Source: CBDCUC01 sp965222485 (GTDB lineage Bacteria; Pseudomonadota; Alphaproteobacteria; Rhizobiales; Hyphomicrobiaceae). From it: 64,000 nt of DNA. The notes below the pieces were generated by a model. The model was given only the letters and a program-made list of their open reading frames with translations, had not been told where the DNA came from and ran no database searches. The stretch spans positions 930,001 to 994,000 of the forward strand of contig CBDCUC010000040.1 of the NCBI GenBank assembly GCA_965222485.1. The letters run 5' to 3'. Both the position numbers and the translations under genes were made by a program. This document shows, piece after piece, positions 26,497-35,721 of the stretch; position 1 is the stretch's first letter; every line of letters begins with the position of its first letter.

Positions 26497-27468
26497 TCAC
26501 CCACCTCGCCCAAGTTCTTTCACCATCAAATCGACTGACGCCGTGCCGGGGACAGTATAGCGGGAGTGCACGTTTTCTTTGCCGAGCGCATCTGTGAGGT
26601 CGTGTACAATGACATTTGCCGGAATCTTGTCCGGGTTTTTCGGGCCAAGTGCGCCCAGCATGCCGGATAGGTGCAATGTCGCCGAGATGCGTCTGAGAAG
26701 GGTGTCGTTGCGCGAATAAAGAACGTGCAGCGTTTCAATGTGCGCGATGCCCTTTTGAACCTCTTCATCTTCGAGCGCATCGTATTCGAGATCCGGCGCC
26801 AGCCAGAAAATGCGCTCTACAATACCAAACGCCCTTGGCTCACGCCGCATGGCCTCCGCCACCACCAATGTGCCCATGCTGTGCGCAACGATATCGATTT
26901 TACTTTGCGGCGCATCTGCCGCCAGCTTTTCAAGTAGTGCGACGAGCCCGGGAACACCCTCACTGCGTGCAAACCCGCCATCGCCCGTGTACTGCATGAT
27001 TTCCCACGACAGCACCGGGTTTCGAACGCCTTCCTGCTGGTAGGCCATCCGCTCCCAGGCGCTGAGCTCGGTCCAATGCTGTGTGCGGCTTGGCCAATCA
27101 TAGACAAGCGGCGTGGCCTGAAGCCTGTCGCCTTGCTGAAGGTGTTCGATCAGCTCACCGAAATACGTGACAACGCGCGTATCCGGTGCGCTGAAGCCAT
27201 GAATAAAAATCACGGTGTCGCCGCCTATTGCAGCGGGAGGCTCCCTGACAAGAGCAACGCTTTTATCTTCGCCCGCTTTCAGCCATTCAAGCCCATGCTT
27301 TTTCCAGCGCCTCGAAGTGGCGTAGACAACCCCTTTCTGCAAGGATGCGCCCTTGCTGTAAGGCGGTGGGTCTTGCGGAACATCGCAGGCCGTCAGCAGC
27401 GCCGTCACGGCAAGCGCCAGCCCAAGGGCAGCGCCGCGCGCAAAAAGCCATTTGCTGCTACTGCCCAT
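26497..27468 (-). CDS. DUF900 alpha/beta hydrolase lipoprotein
   Basis: A 323-residue protein with a lipoprotein signal (LLTAC, Cys28) and an alpha/beta hydrolase fold. VIFIHGFSAPD is the oxyanion strand, AHSMG carries the nucleophile Ser, and YTVPGTASVD follows near the end. DUF900 enzymes are predicted serine esterases of unknown substrate. The mature protein is probably tethered to a membrane facing the periplasm. Confidence 0.85.
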   Translation of the reverse strand: MGSSSKWLFARGAALGLALAVTALLTACDVPQDPPPYSKGASLQKGVVYATSRRWKKHGLEWLKAGEDKSVALVREPPAAIGGDTVIFIHGFSAPDTRVVTYFGELIEHLQQGDRLQATPLVYDWPSRTQHWTELSAWERMAYQQEGVRNPVLSWEIMQYTGDGGFARSEGVPGLVALLEKLAADAPQSKIDIVAHSMGTLVVAEAMRREPRAFGIVERIFWLAPDLEYDALEDEEVQKGIAHIETLHVLYSRNDTLLRRISATLHLSGMLGALGPKNPDKIPANVIVHDLTDALGKENVHSRYTVPGTASVDLMVKELGRGG

Positions 27469-27594
27469 CTGATTGAGCCTCCCACAAGCCCTTTGGTGTT
27501 ACTATATCGCCTCAGCACTTCGCGCGCCACGCGGGACTGGAAGTATGCTACGCGAGATGCGCTGTCTGCCGTGGACTAGGGACGCACCGAACTA

Positions 27595-28416
27595 ATGTCT
27601 GAAACACTGCGCCTCGTTGCGTACAACATTCTGGAAGGTCTGCGCCCCATTGCGTCCTCGCCCGACGAGCAAAGGCTCGTGGATCGCGAGCGCGCCCAAG
27701 CCGTCAAGTCAGTCGTCGACGATTTAAAGCCTGATATTCTTGTCCTAAACGAAGCGCTGTATTGCCGTGTGCATGAAGGCAGACAGATAGACTACGCCAG
27801 CTTGTTTGGTTTTCCGCACCAATGTGCCGCACTCTACGATGATGCTTGGGGCAATGCTATTCTGAGCCGGTTTCCCATCAAGCGTTCTGAAGAAATGCGC
27901 ATTTACAATCGCGGAGGCCTCAGGGCGCTTGTCGACACGCCTGCCGGTGCACTGAATGTGGCGTCCTATCATCCTCACCCGGCTCGCTACCCTGCGAACA
28001 AAGCGCAGGACTTTGTCGATCTGGTCTCCGGTCTCAGCGGTCCGGTGGTCGTGTGCGGCGATTTCAATTGCATCAGCCCTGAAGACGAGATCGATCGGGC
28101 AAAACTGGTTGAAGCATTCCGATCGTTCAGCGCCGAGCCTGAAGCGACCCTCGACCGGTTCTTGGAAAGCGGCCGATTGGTGTTTTCCAGGCTTGGCGAA
28201 CTAAGTTTTTCCGATGCGGTGCCGCTAGGCGGGCGGCATTACTCTATACCGACGGATCTTTTGAATACCGACAAGAGTTCCGCCATGCGCATCGATCATG
28301 TGCTGGCGAACGAAGATGTTGAGGTCGTTGCCGGCGAAGTTGTTCACACCGCTGACAGCAATCGTGCGAGCGACCACCACCCGGTCATGATCGAACTGCG
28401 ATGTCGCGAGGGGTAA
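27595..28416 (+). CDS. Endonuclease/exonuclease/phosphatase-fold protein
   Basis: A 273-residue cytoplasmic protein of the EEP superfamily. LVAYNILEG at the N-terminus, LVLNEAL in place of the usual LQE(V), CGDFNCISPEDEID for the metal/acid site and ASDHHPVM at the end give the complete catalytic order. Substrate could be DNA, RNA or a phospho-compound. It is divergent from the DUF900 gene. No strong ribosome site precedes the ATG. Confidence 0.85.
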   Translation: MSETLRLVAYNILEGLRPIASSPDEQRLVDRERAQAVKSVVDDLKPDILVLNEALYCRVHEGRQIDYASLFGFPHQCAALYDDAWGNAILSRFPIKRSEEMRIYNRGGLRALVDTPAGALNVASYHPHPARYPANKAQDFVDLVSGLSGPVVVCGDFNCISPEDEIDRAKLVEAFRSFSAEPEATLDRFLESGRLVFSRLGELSFSDAVPLGGRHYSIPTDLLNTDKSSAMRIDHVLANEDVEVVAGEVVHTADSNRASDHHPVMIELRCREG

Positions 28417-28456
28417 ACGGAATGCCGGCCAAGCCTTTATCGCGATCAAGCGCTCA

Positions 28457-28996
28457 TCAAGCGCTCTTTCCAGAGCTCATCGCGATGCCAATGTAGCTGA
28501 CGCCGCTGACGATAAGGTTGATACCCGCAAGCACACCGATCGCCCAAACAGCGGATGAAGGCAGCTGCATGGCGATCAGTATTCCGACGGCGATGGCAAC
28601 CAGCCCGCTGAACAAGACGAGCATCCAGCCAGGTTGCGGCCGGGCGCGAAGCGACATGATCGTTTCGAAGACGCCTTCAGCAACGAACACGATTGCCAGG
28701 AAAATCGTCAGGGGAAGGATGCCTGCCAGCGGATAGAACGCCAACCAGGCGCCGGCGATGATAAACACGGCGGCGACAAGCAAATGCCACAGAACACCAC
28801 CCCATCCTTTGCATGCGAACACGTTAAAGATCTGCGCGGCACCCGCGATCAGAAAAATCCAGCCGAGCAGTATCTTCATGGCGATCGTAGAGAAGAAGGG
28901 AAACGCGATCGCCGCCGCGCCCGCCAGAATCAATAGGACACCAATGAATATGCTCCCTCGCATGCTGCCGTCTCCCGTCTGATTGATGTCACTCAT
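28457..28996 (-). CDS. HdeD-family membrane protein
   Basis: About 179 residues with six short hydrophobic helices in pairs, including FIGVLLILAGAAAIAFPFFS and GWIFLIAGAAQIFNVF, the repeated pattern of HdeD (DUF308) acid-resistance proteins. Three in-frame starts are possible: 29005, 28996 and 28963. The last has the best GGGAG spacing; I kept 28996 for a usual N-terminal length. It converges on the EEP gene, with an ATCGCGAT-bounded repeat at the junction. Confidence 0.85.
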   Translation of the reverse strand: MSDINQTGDGSMRGSIFIGVLLILAGAAAIAFPFFSTIAMKILLGWIFLIAGAAQIFNVFACKGWGGVLWHLLVAAVFIIAGAWLAFYPLAGILPLTIFLAIVFVAEGVFETIMSLRARPQPGWMLVLFSGLVAIAVGILIAMQLPSSAVWAIGVLAGINLIVSGVSYIGIAMSSGKSA

Positions 28997-29279
28997 CTCT
29001 TCCATCCGCTTATTGAGAAACAAGGGCCGCGTTGTTTTAATAAGAGATATTTGCGGTATCTGGTCGCTCGTCCAGTGCCCCATGCCTACAGCGATGATAG
29101 TCTTCCGCAGGCCCAGATGCGCGGCCCTGTTATGATGACGATATTACTGTTAGCACGTGAGCCTTCGCAACATCGCTTTAGCCCTGCGACGTGCGTCCAA
29201 CAATCACGCGCCCCTCCGAGCCATGCACAGGCGCCCCATGCGTTTCAGATCCAATTTTCGGTCTGAGTGCTTGGCGACG

Positions 29280-31595
29280 TTACCGGTCCACTATCTTCGG
29301 CGGATCGAACGCGGTGACGGGAGGAGCCTCACCGCTGTAGCGTTCGACCTCAACCAGGCAGGAATGTGCGATGGGGCCCTGCGCCAATCGCGACGTGCCC
29401 TTGTCCATCGTCAATACATTCGGGTTTCCGTGTTTGCACATACCGCCCTGCATGCCAGGCCCGCTAGGATCAAACCACGCGCCGGTGCTCAATTGAATCA
29501 CTCCCGGCCGGACACAGTCATCCACAACGGCACTGCATAAACACGCCCCCCGGTCATTAAAGACACGAACCAAATGCCCCGTTTCGATGCTGCGATGTTG
29601 TGCGTCGTCCGGATGCATCCGAACCGGTTCCCGGCCGTTTATTTTTTCAGCTCTGGAGTGACTGCCGTGGTCAAGCTGCGAATGTAGCTTCGAAGCCGGC
29701 TGATTTGACATCAAATGCAGCGGGAATGCCGTTTCAGTCGAACCTAACCATTCAGCAGGCTCAATCCAGACCGGATGACCAGGGCAATCGTCATATCCAA
29801 AGCTTGCGATTTTTTCCGAGTAGATCTCGATTCTTCCGCTCGGTGTCTTCAACGGATTCGCAATTGGGTCGTCGCGGAAGTCGCGCAATAGGACATGCGG
29901 TTTATCTGGCACTTCGATTTCAAACCAACGGTCACGCTTGAGGTCTTCCAGCGGCGGCAGACTGATTTTGTGCTGCGCAGCCTGCTGACGCGTGACGTCA
30001 TACAGCCAGCGCAGCCAGTCCTCACTGTCACGCCCTTCGCTAAACGCATCCTCAACGCCCATCCGCCGCCCAATGCCGCGCAGAATGTCGTAATCATTCC
30101 GGCTCTGGCCAGCCGGCTCACTGGCCTGCTCCATGTAGACGACGAAATTATCGCGCGAGGTCAGAGCCAGATCGCTGCGTTCCAGTGAGGTTGTGCAAGG
30201 CAGGACGATGTCGGCGTGCTTGGCGAGCGCATTCCAGCACCATTCATGGACAATAATCGTTTCAGGTTTGCGCCAAGCCTGACGCAAACGATTGAGGTCT
30301 TGATGATGATGGAAGGGGTTGCCGCCGGCCCAATATACTGTTCGCACGTCAGGATAGGTATAGGTGTTCCCGTTATAGTCGAAGGGTGCGCCAGGGTTGA
30401 GCAACATGTCGGCGATACGCGCAACCGGAATGAATGTTTTGACCAGGTTTTGTCCCTGCGGTAATGCCGCCGCAGGCAACGATGTGACTTCTCTTCCAAT
30501 TGTGTTGACAGCACTGTATCCAAAACCGATTCCACCTCCTGGCAAGCCGATCTGGCCAAGCATCGCGGCCAGAGTGATTGCCGACCAAAACGTTTGCTCC
30601 CCGTGATCCTGGCGCGTCAATGACCAACTCACCGATAACATGGTGCGCGACGACGCCATGCGCCGTGCCAACTTTCGAATTGTGTCGGCGGAGATATCGG
30701 TAATCTGGGCGGCCCAGTCAGCACTTTTTGCCACGCCGTCGGTCTTGCCGGTCAAGTAGTCAGCAAATTTATCAAAACCAACTGTGTATCGATCAAGAAA
30801 GTCTTGGTCGTGCAGTCCCTCATCGACAAGCGTGTGCGCAAGCCCTAGAAGAAGTGCAGTATCCGTAGACGGCCGTACAGACAGCCACTCGGCATTCGCG
30901 TCTGCAAGAACATCCGAGCGCAGAGGAGAAATATTGACGAATTCAACACCGGCAGTCGCGGCAGCAAGCACGCCGTCGCGTTGACAGTGACGGCCGACAC
31001 CGCCCTGGCCAATTTGCCCGTTTTTCAGCGGCACACCACCGAACGCGACGAACAGGTCAGAGTTCTCCGCGATCGAGCGCCAACTTGTCGCCACGTAAAC
31101 ATAGTCGCGGTAGCTTCCAAGGACGTGCGGCACCACCACTTCCGCTGCCGCAAAGCTGTAAGTATTGACCGACTTCGTGTAACCGCCGATGCAATTGAGA
31201 AACCTGTGAAGCTGGCCTTGGGCGTGATGAAAACGCCCTGCGCTTGCCCAGCCGTACGATCCGGCAAAGATCGCCTCGTTGCCAAAGGCGTTGCGTACGC
31301 GGTTCAAATCGTCCGCGACCAGTCGCTCCGCCTCATCCCAGGACACCCGGACGAAGGGCTCCACGCCACGCTTTTCAGTTGCGGCACCGGGCCCGTTCTC
31401 CAGCCAGCTTTGGCGCACCATTGGCGTTGTAATACGCGTCGGGCCGTCAAGAACGTCAACGATGCCCCTACCGATTGGTGAAGGATCCGTGTCGCGTTCG
31501 AAATCATGAAGTGCGGTGACTTTGCCGTCGCGCGTCTCGACCCTGTATGTCCCCCAATGCGTACTGGTCAATGGAAGGTCTTCGTGTTTGCCCAT
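29280..31595 (-). CDS. BisC-like molybdopterin oxidoreductase (biotin/methionine sulfoxide reductase type)
   Basis: A 771-residue enzyme of the DMSO reductase family. It starts MGKHEDLPLTSTHWG, without a twin-arginine signal or an N-terminal Fe-S cysteine set, as in cytoplasmic BisC. GSYGWASAGRFHHAQ carries the serine that ligates molybdenum. Later blocks VYWAGGNPFHHHQDL, EWCWNALAKHADIVLP and the C-terminal STGAWFDP bind the bis-MGD cofactor. It probably reduces S- or N-oxides. TMAO-reductase activity cannot be excluded, although no partner cytochrome is nearby. Confidence 0.9.
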   Translation of the reverse strand: MGKHEDLPLTSTHWGTYRVETRDGKVTALHDFERDTDPSPIGRGIVDVLDGPTRITTPMVRQSWLENGPGAATEKRGVEPFVRVSWDEAERLVADDLNRVRNAFGNEAIFAGSYGWASAGRFHHAQGQLHRFLNCIGGYTKSVNTYSFAAAEVVVPHVLGSYRDYVYVATSWRSIAENSDLFVAFGGVPLKNGQIGQGGVGRHCQRDGVLAAATAGVEFVNISPLRSDVLADANAEWLSVRPSTDTALLLGLAHTLVDEGLHDQDFLDRYTVGFDKFADYLTGKTDGVAKSADWAAQITDISADTIRKLARRMASSRTMLSVSWSLTRQDHGEQTFWSAITLAAMLGQIGLPGGGIGFGYSAVNTIGREVTSLPAAALPQGQNLVKTFIPVARIADMLLNPGAPFDYNGNTYTYPDVRTVYWAGGNPFHHHQDLNRLRQAWRKPETIIVHEWCWNALAKHADIVLPCTTSLERSDLALTSRDNFVVYMEQASEPAGQSRNDYDILRGIGRRMGVEDAFSEGRDSEDWLRWLYDVTRQQAAQHKISLPPLEDLKRDRWFEIEVPDKPHVLLRDFRDDPIANPLKTPSGRIEIYSEKIASFGYDDCPGHPVWIEPAEWLGSTETAFPLHLMSNQPASKLHSQLDHGSHSRAEKINGREPVRMHPDDAQHRSIETGHLVRVFNDRGACLCSAVVDDCVRPGVIQLSTGAWFDPSGPGMQGGMCKHGNPNVLTMDKGTSRLAQGPIAHSCLVEVERYSGEAPPVTAFDPPKIVDR

Positions 31596-31747
31596 CTAGG
31601 GTTCTCCGGTGCGGCCTAGCGTTGCCAACAATACACGAGCGTTCGCTCCCAGATACAACATCATTTCAATAGCAGGCATTATCGAAGTCGAGCCAACAGC
31701 AGGTAAGGTTGGTTTTCTGGTTGTCCACCCCATGCGGCTCGAAACGG

Positions 31748-32158
31748 CTACGTGATGCCTTTTTCAAACTTCTTCGTCGCATCATTCTGCGGAAGCCAAG
31801 ACAAAACGGATTGCCGCCAAACTTCGCTCCGGGGAACGATATCGGCACGCTGACGCAAAGTGCCCACGCGAACGTTGTAGGCCGCTGGCTGATCCTCATC
31901 GCTTGAAGCATATAGGCCTGTACCGCAATTAGCGCAGAACGCTTGGCGGCGACGGTTGCCGCTTTCGGCCACTTTGACGTATTGCTTCGGGGTGCCGCGC
32001 GTGAGCCGGAACGTATCGCCTGCGACGATGGCAATGGTGCGATAGGCGGTGCCGGAAAGGATCTGGCAGTCGACGCAATGGCAGATCACAACCTTGTCTG
32101 GGTCTAGTTCCGCTTCAAAGGCGATTTCACCGCAATGGCATTCACCGTCTATCTTCAT
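31748..32158 (-). CDS. GFA-family zinc protein
   Basis: A 136-residue protein with the zinc ligands of the GFA/centromere-V fold: CHCG (7-10), CHCVDCQ and CANCGTGLY. Members are related to glutathione-dependent formaldehyde-activating enzyme, but most have no proven activity. The ATG at 32158, preceded by AAAGGG, is preferred over an upstream TTG. It is a single gene with no obvious partner. Confidence 0.9.
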   Translation of the reverse strand: MKIDGECHCGEIAFEAELDPDKVVICHCVDCQILSGTAYRTIAIVAGDTFRLTRGTPKQYVKVAESGNRRRQAFCANCGTGLYASSDEDQPAAYNVRVGTLRQRADIVPRSEVWRQSVLSWLPQNDATKKFEKGIT

Positions 32159-32513
32159 GCTCGCGAACCCTTTCAAAATTCACTGCGGCTTTGGTGGTGC
32201 AGCCGAGCCGCATGTAATGCCAGTTACCTATTGCTTTTGTAAGGACCAGTTGGTCCCAACGCAGTGCCTAATCCACACACGGATCATACGAGCACACAAC
32301 CAAAATTTGCGCTGATATGTAACCACAGCTGTTGCTCCTACCAACAATCGCATCAACTCGGCTAGACCAAAACACGAAGAAGCCAGAGGTTTACACTCCT
32401 CAAAGGCCACTCCTAGTGTAGCATAGAGGAATAACGTCGGGCCTTGAGTACCTGTCTGTTGGAACCCAACGGTAGGCGTCTACGGCGAAGTAAATTCTTT
32501 TGGGGGAAACGAT
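32159..32513. other. Divergent promoter region of the GFA and prpE genes
   Basis: About 355 bases between genes pointing away from each other. Only weak frames. It must hold both promoters; I could not place them reliably. Confidence 0.4.
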
Positions 32514-34424
32514 ATGTCGGACAGCCGCTATCGCGAAGTTTACGCCGCTTGGAAACAGAACCCCGAACAGTTTTGGGCCAGCGCCGCCAGCGAGATCACG
32601 TGGTACAGGTCGTGGGACAAAGTTTTTGATCCCTATGCGGGTCAGTACGGGCGGTGGTTTCCAGGAGCCGAATGCAACACAGCATATAACTGCCTTGATC
32701 GGCACGTCGAACAGGGACGAGGCGACCAAAACGCACTGATCTACGACAGCCCTGTCACAAGCGTAAAACGTGCATACACCTACCGTGAGTTGACCGATGA
32801 GGTCTCCGCGCTGGCTGGGGTCTTGCGCGAACTGGGTGTGCAGAAGGGCGACCGTGTTGTCATCTACATGCCGATGATTCCCGAAGCGGTGATGGCAATG
32901 CTTGCTTGCGCACGTCTTGGTGCCGTCCACTCCGTCGTATTTGGCGGATTTGCAGCGGCAGAGCTAGCCACGCGCATCGACGATGCGAAGCCAAAGGCGA
33001 TCATGTCCGCATCCTGCGGTATCGAAGCCTCCCGCGTCATCGACTATAAGCCGCTATTGGATGGTGCTATTGAGATCGCTCAGCACAAACCGTCCTGCTG
33101 CCTGGTATTGCAGCGCCCGCAAGTGCAGGCGTCGTTGGTGCCTGAGCGCGACTATGATTGGGCCGCCTCCGTTACAGACGCGAAAGCGCGCGGGCTTGCG
33201 GCCAATTGCGTTCCTGTAAAAGCGACCGACCCTCTCTATATCCTCTACACGTCGGGCACGACCGGACAGCCCAAGGGGGTCGTGCGCGACAACGGCGGGC
33301 ACATGGTGGCGCTGAAGTGGTCGATGTCCAACGTCTATGGAATTAGTCCCGGAGAAGTATTCTGGGCGGCGTCAGATGTTGGTTGGGTGGTTGGCCATTC
33401 TTACATCTGCTATGCCCCGCTGCTTCATGGCGCAACGTCGATTGTGTTTGAAGGCAAACCGGTTGGGACACCCGATGCCGGGACATTCTGGCGCGTCATT
33501 GGCGAGCACAAGGTGGTAACGCTTTTCACCGCGCCCACTGCCTTTCGTGCCATCAAGAAGGAGGACCCCAAGGGGACATTTGTCTCGCAGTACGACCTTA
33601 ACCACTTCCGCACGCTTTTCCTGGCGGGCGAGCGCGCCGATCCGGACACAATCAATTGGGCGGAAGAGAAGCTAAAGGTACCAGTGATCGATAACTGGTG
33701 GCAGACGGAAACAGGCTGGCCTATCTGCAGCAATCCATTAGGGCTTGGACTGCTCCCCGTCAAACATGGTTCCCCAACGGTGCCCATGCCCGGCTATCAT
33801 ATCGACGTACTTGATGAACATGGCGAGCCTGTTGCAAGCGCCGGCGATTCAGGAACGCTGGCAATAAAACTTCCGCTGCCGCCGAGCTGTTTGCCGACGC
33901 TTTGGAATAACGACGATCGCTTTCGCGAAAGCTATATTTCCGAATTCCCCGGCTACTATTCGACGTCGGACGCCGGCTACATCGACGCCGACGGATATGT
34001 CTTCGTCATGGCGCGAACGGACGATGTTATCAACGTTGCTGGCCACCGCTTGTCAACAGGGCAACTGGAAGAGGTCGTAGCAACACATAACGACGTTGCA
34101 GAGTGTGCCGTGGTTGGCATTGCCGATAAACTGAAAGGCCAGATTCCGGTTGGGTTTGTCGTCGTGAACGCAGGTGCCGACAGCGAAGAGAAAAAGATTG
34201 AGGCAGAGGTCATCGACCTCGTGCGCAATACGGTCGGCCCGGTGGCGGCATTCAAGACCGTCCTTATTGTGCAGCGGTTGCCGAAGACACGCTCAGGCAA
34301 GATCCTGCGCGGAACGATGCGTGCGATCGCCGATGGAGAAGAGTGGAAGATGCCGGCAACAATTGACGACCCGGCATCACTCGATGAAATCAAGGCCGCT
34401 CTGCAGGCAAGCAATACAGCTTAG
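32514..34424 (+). CDS. prpE: Propionyl-CoA synthetase
   Basis: A 636-residue acyl-CoA synthetase of the acetyl-CoA synthetase family. ILYTSGTTGQPKGVV is the P-loop, DNWWQTETGWPI is the adenylate-binding motif in its PrpE form, and RSGKILRGTMR carries the catalytic lysine. The N-terminal ACAS domain (about 1-60) is present. It activates propionate with ATP and CoA. There are no methylcitrate genes next to it, so it may feed the methylmalonyl pathway elsewhere. GGGGGAAACGAT precedes the ATG. Confidence 0.92.
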   Translation: MSDSRYREVYAAWKQNPEQFWASAASEITWYRSWDKVFDPYAGQYGRWFPGAECNTAYNCLDRHVEQGRGDQNALIYDSPVTSVKRAYTYRELTDEVSALAGVLRELGVQKGDRVVIYMPMIPEAVMAMLACARLGAVHSVVFGGFAAAELATRIDDAKPKAIMSASCGIEASRVIDYKPLLDGAIEIAQHKPSCCLVLQRPQVQASLVPERDYDWAASVTDAKARGLAANCVPVKATDPLYILYTSGTTGQPKGVVRDNGGHMVALKWSMSNVYGISPGEVFWAASDVGWVVGHSYICYAPLLHGATSIVFEGKPVGTPDAGTFWRVIGEHKVVTLFTAPTAFRAIKKEDPKGTFVSQYDLNHFRTLFLAGERADPDTINWAEEKLKVPVIDNWWQTETGWPICSNPLGLGLLPVKHGSPTVPMPGYHIDVLDEHGEPVASAGDSGTLAIKLPLPPSCLPTLWNNDDRFRESYISEFPGYYSTSDAGYIDADGYVFVMARTDDVINVAGHRLSTGQLEEVVATHNDVAECAVVGIADKLKGQIPVGFVVVNAGADSEEKKIEAEVIDLVRNTVGPVAAFKTVLIVQRLPKTRSGKILRGTMRAIADGEEWKMPATIDDPASLDEIKAALQASNTA

Positions 34425-34472
34425 GGTAATGCTGCAAGCGGAAAGAACGGATTCGAATCCAGCATAAAAGCA

Positions 34473-34503
34473 ATGGCCGCGACACAAACTGCGCCGCGGC
34501 CAT
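34473..34503. terminator. Likely bidirectional terminator hairpin
   Basis: ATGGCCGCG and CGCGGCCAT pair around a 13-base loop, between the convergent prpE and SMP-30-like genes. On the minus strand it is followed by a TTTT run; on the plus strand the run is missing. Confidence 0.6.
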
Positions 34504-34527
34504 TCAACGTAAGCCGTAGGTCGATGA

Positions 34528-35415
34528 CTACTGCAATTTATACGCAGTGATCGTATTTGCCATCATGTTAGGGATATAAACCATCTTGGTTGCTGGGTCG
34601 TACCCGAAGTCAGCTGTGCCTTGGGCCAGGGACATTACTTCGGTAATTGTGCCGTCTGCAGCGAACTTGAAGACCTTTCCAACCCAGAAGTCACCCACGA
34701 GGTAACTACCGTCGCCAAGTGGCTGCAAAGCGTCAAGATTGCCGAACGGCTTGCCCTTTCCAAGCGCCGTGATGGATTTATCGGCAAGCGAGACCGAGTA
34801 CAGTTGGCCGGGTGTCGATGTCTTCCAGCCGTCGCCTGAAAGCACACCCCATGTGTTGACGATGAGATTGTCACCTTCGACGAGAAGCCCGTTCGGCCCG
34901 GCGAGCGTATCGTCTTTTAGCCAGGCTTCGAACTTTCCGTCTGCCAATCGGTAGATCGTGTTACCCATGGTGTCCGACGTGTAGACAGCACCCTTGCTAT
35001 CGATGGCAACGTCGTTAATCAGCTTTGCCCCCGGGGCAGCGTGTTTGGCGACAACGCTACCGTCCTCAAGGTTGATTTCCACGAGTTCATCAACGTCAGC
35101 GACGAACAGACGTCCGTTGGCAGCATCCATCCCCTTGGGCGCGCTAAGGCCGGTGGTCCATTTTTCGGCGATCACTTTGCCGTCGGCGAGCGAATGCTTC
35201 GAGACGTAGCCATCGCCGTCTTTTTTGGTCGCATCGTTGTTACCATTGGTCACGTAGAATACGCCCGCCTTGGCATCGACGAAGACGCACTCAGGTCCGT
35301 AGGCTTTTGATGACTCCCAGGCCTTTTCAGGGCTTGCAGCCCGAGCTGCGTCTACTGCCCCGCCGAACGAGATAGCCGCTAGGGCTGTGCAGCAGGCAAC
35401 GAGTGTTCTATTCAT
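34528..35415 (-). CDS. Exported SMP-30/NHL-type beta-propeller protein
   Basis: A 295-residue protein with a signal peptide (about 1-26, ending DAARA) and a six-bladed propeller: repeated blocks like PKGMDAANGRLFVADVDELVEI, INDVAIDSKGAVYTSDTMGN and PNGLLVEGDNLIVNT, each one blade. The pattern with Asn and Asp at blade ends resembles SMP-30/gluconolactonase and strictosidine-synthase-like proteins. AAGGAAGACATA precedes the ATG. The substrate is unknown. Confidence 0.8.
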   Translation of the reverse strand: MNRTLVACCTALAAISFGGAVDAARAASPEKAWESSKAYGPECVFVDAKAGVFYVTNGNNDATKKDGDGYVSKHSLADGKVIAEKWTTGLSAPKGMDAANGRLFVADVDELVEINLEDGSVVAKHAAPGAKLINDVAIDSKGAVYTSDTMGNTIYRLADGKFEAWLKDDTLAGPNGLLVEGDNLIVNTWGVLSGDGWKTSTPGQLYSVSLADKSITALGKGKPFGNLDALQPLGDGSYLVGDFWVGKVFKFAADGTITEVMSLAQGTADFGYDPATKMVYIPNMMANTITAYKLQ

Positions 35416-35505
35416 TATGTCTTCCTTTTTCATAGTGGCGAGTGGCTGGCGACGACCGGTCATTTGCCCCAGAATTATGAAACCGCATACCCGTACAGTG
35501 ATTGA

Positions 35506-35703
35506 TCACAGCATCGTGACAGCGAGCCGAATTCTGGACCAGGCCGGGTCCGATGGATGAGGGTCCTGAAAGAGAACGATGACCTCATCGAGACCATATT
35601 GGTCTTCATCAATCGCGTTTAAAGGTGAGACGAACGCGCCTACAGCGGTTCCTTCGATTGCGGCAATGGATACAACATCGAGCAGGAAGCACCTCTCTCA
35701 ATA
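35506..35703 (-). pseudogene. Possible coding remnant
   Basis: An open minus-strand frame of about 65 codons without a good start, reading LLDVVSIAAIEGTAVGAF and ending SRIRLAVTML before a stop at 35506. Its even amino-acid use, with acidic DEDQYGLDEVIVLFQD, looks more protein-like than other intergenic frames. It may be the tail of a lost gene. No family recognised; low confidence. Confidence 0.25.
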
Positions 35704-35721
35704 CGTTGGTCCTACCGATAC

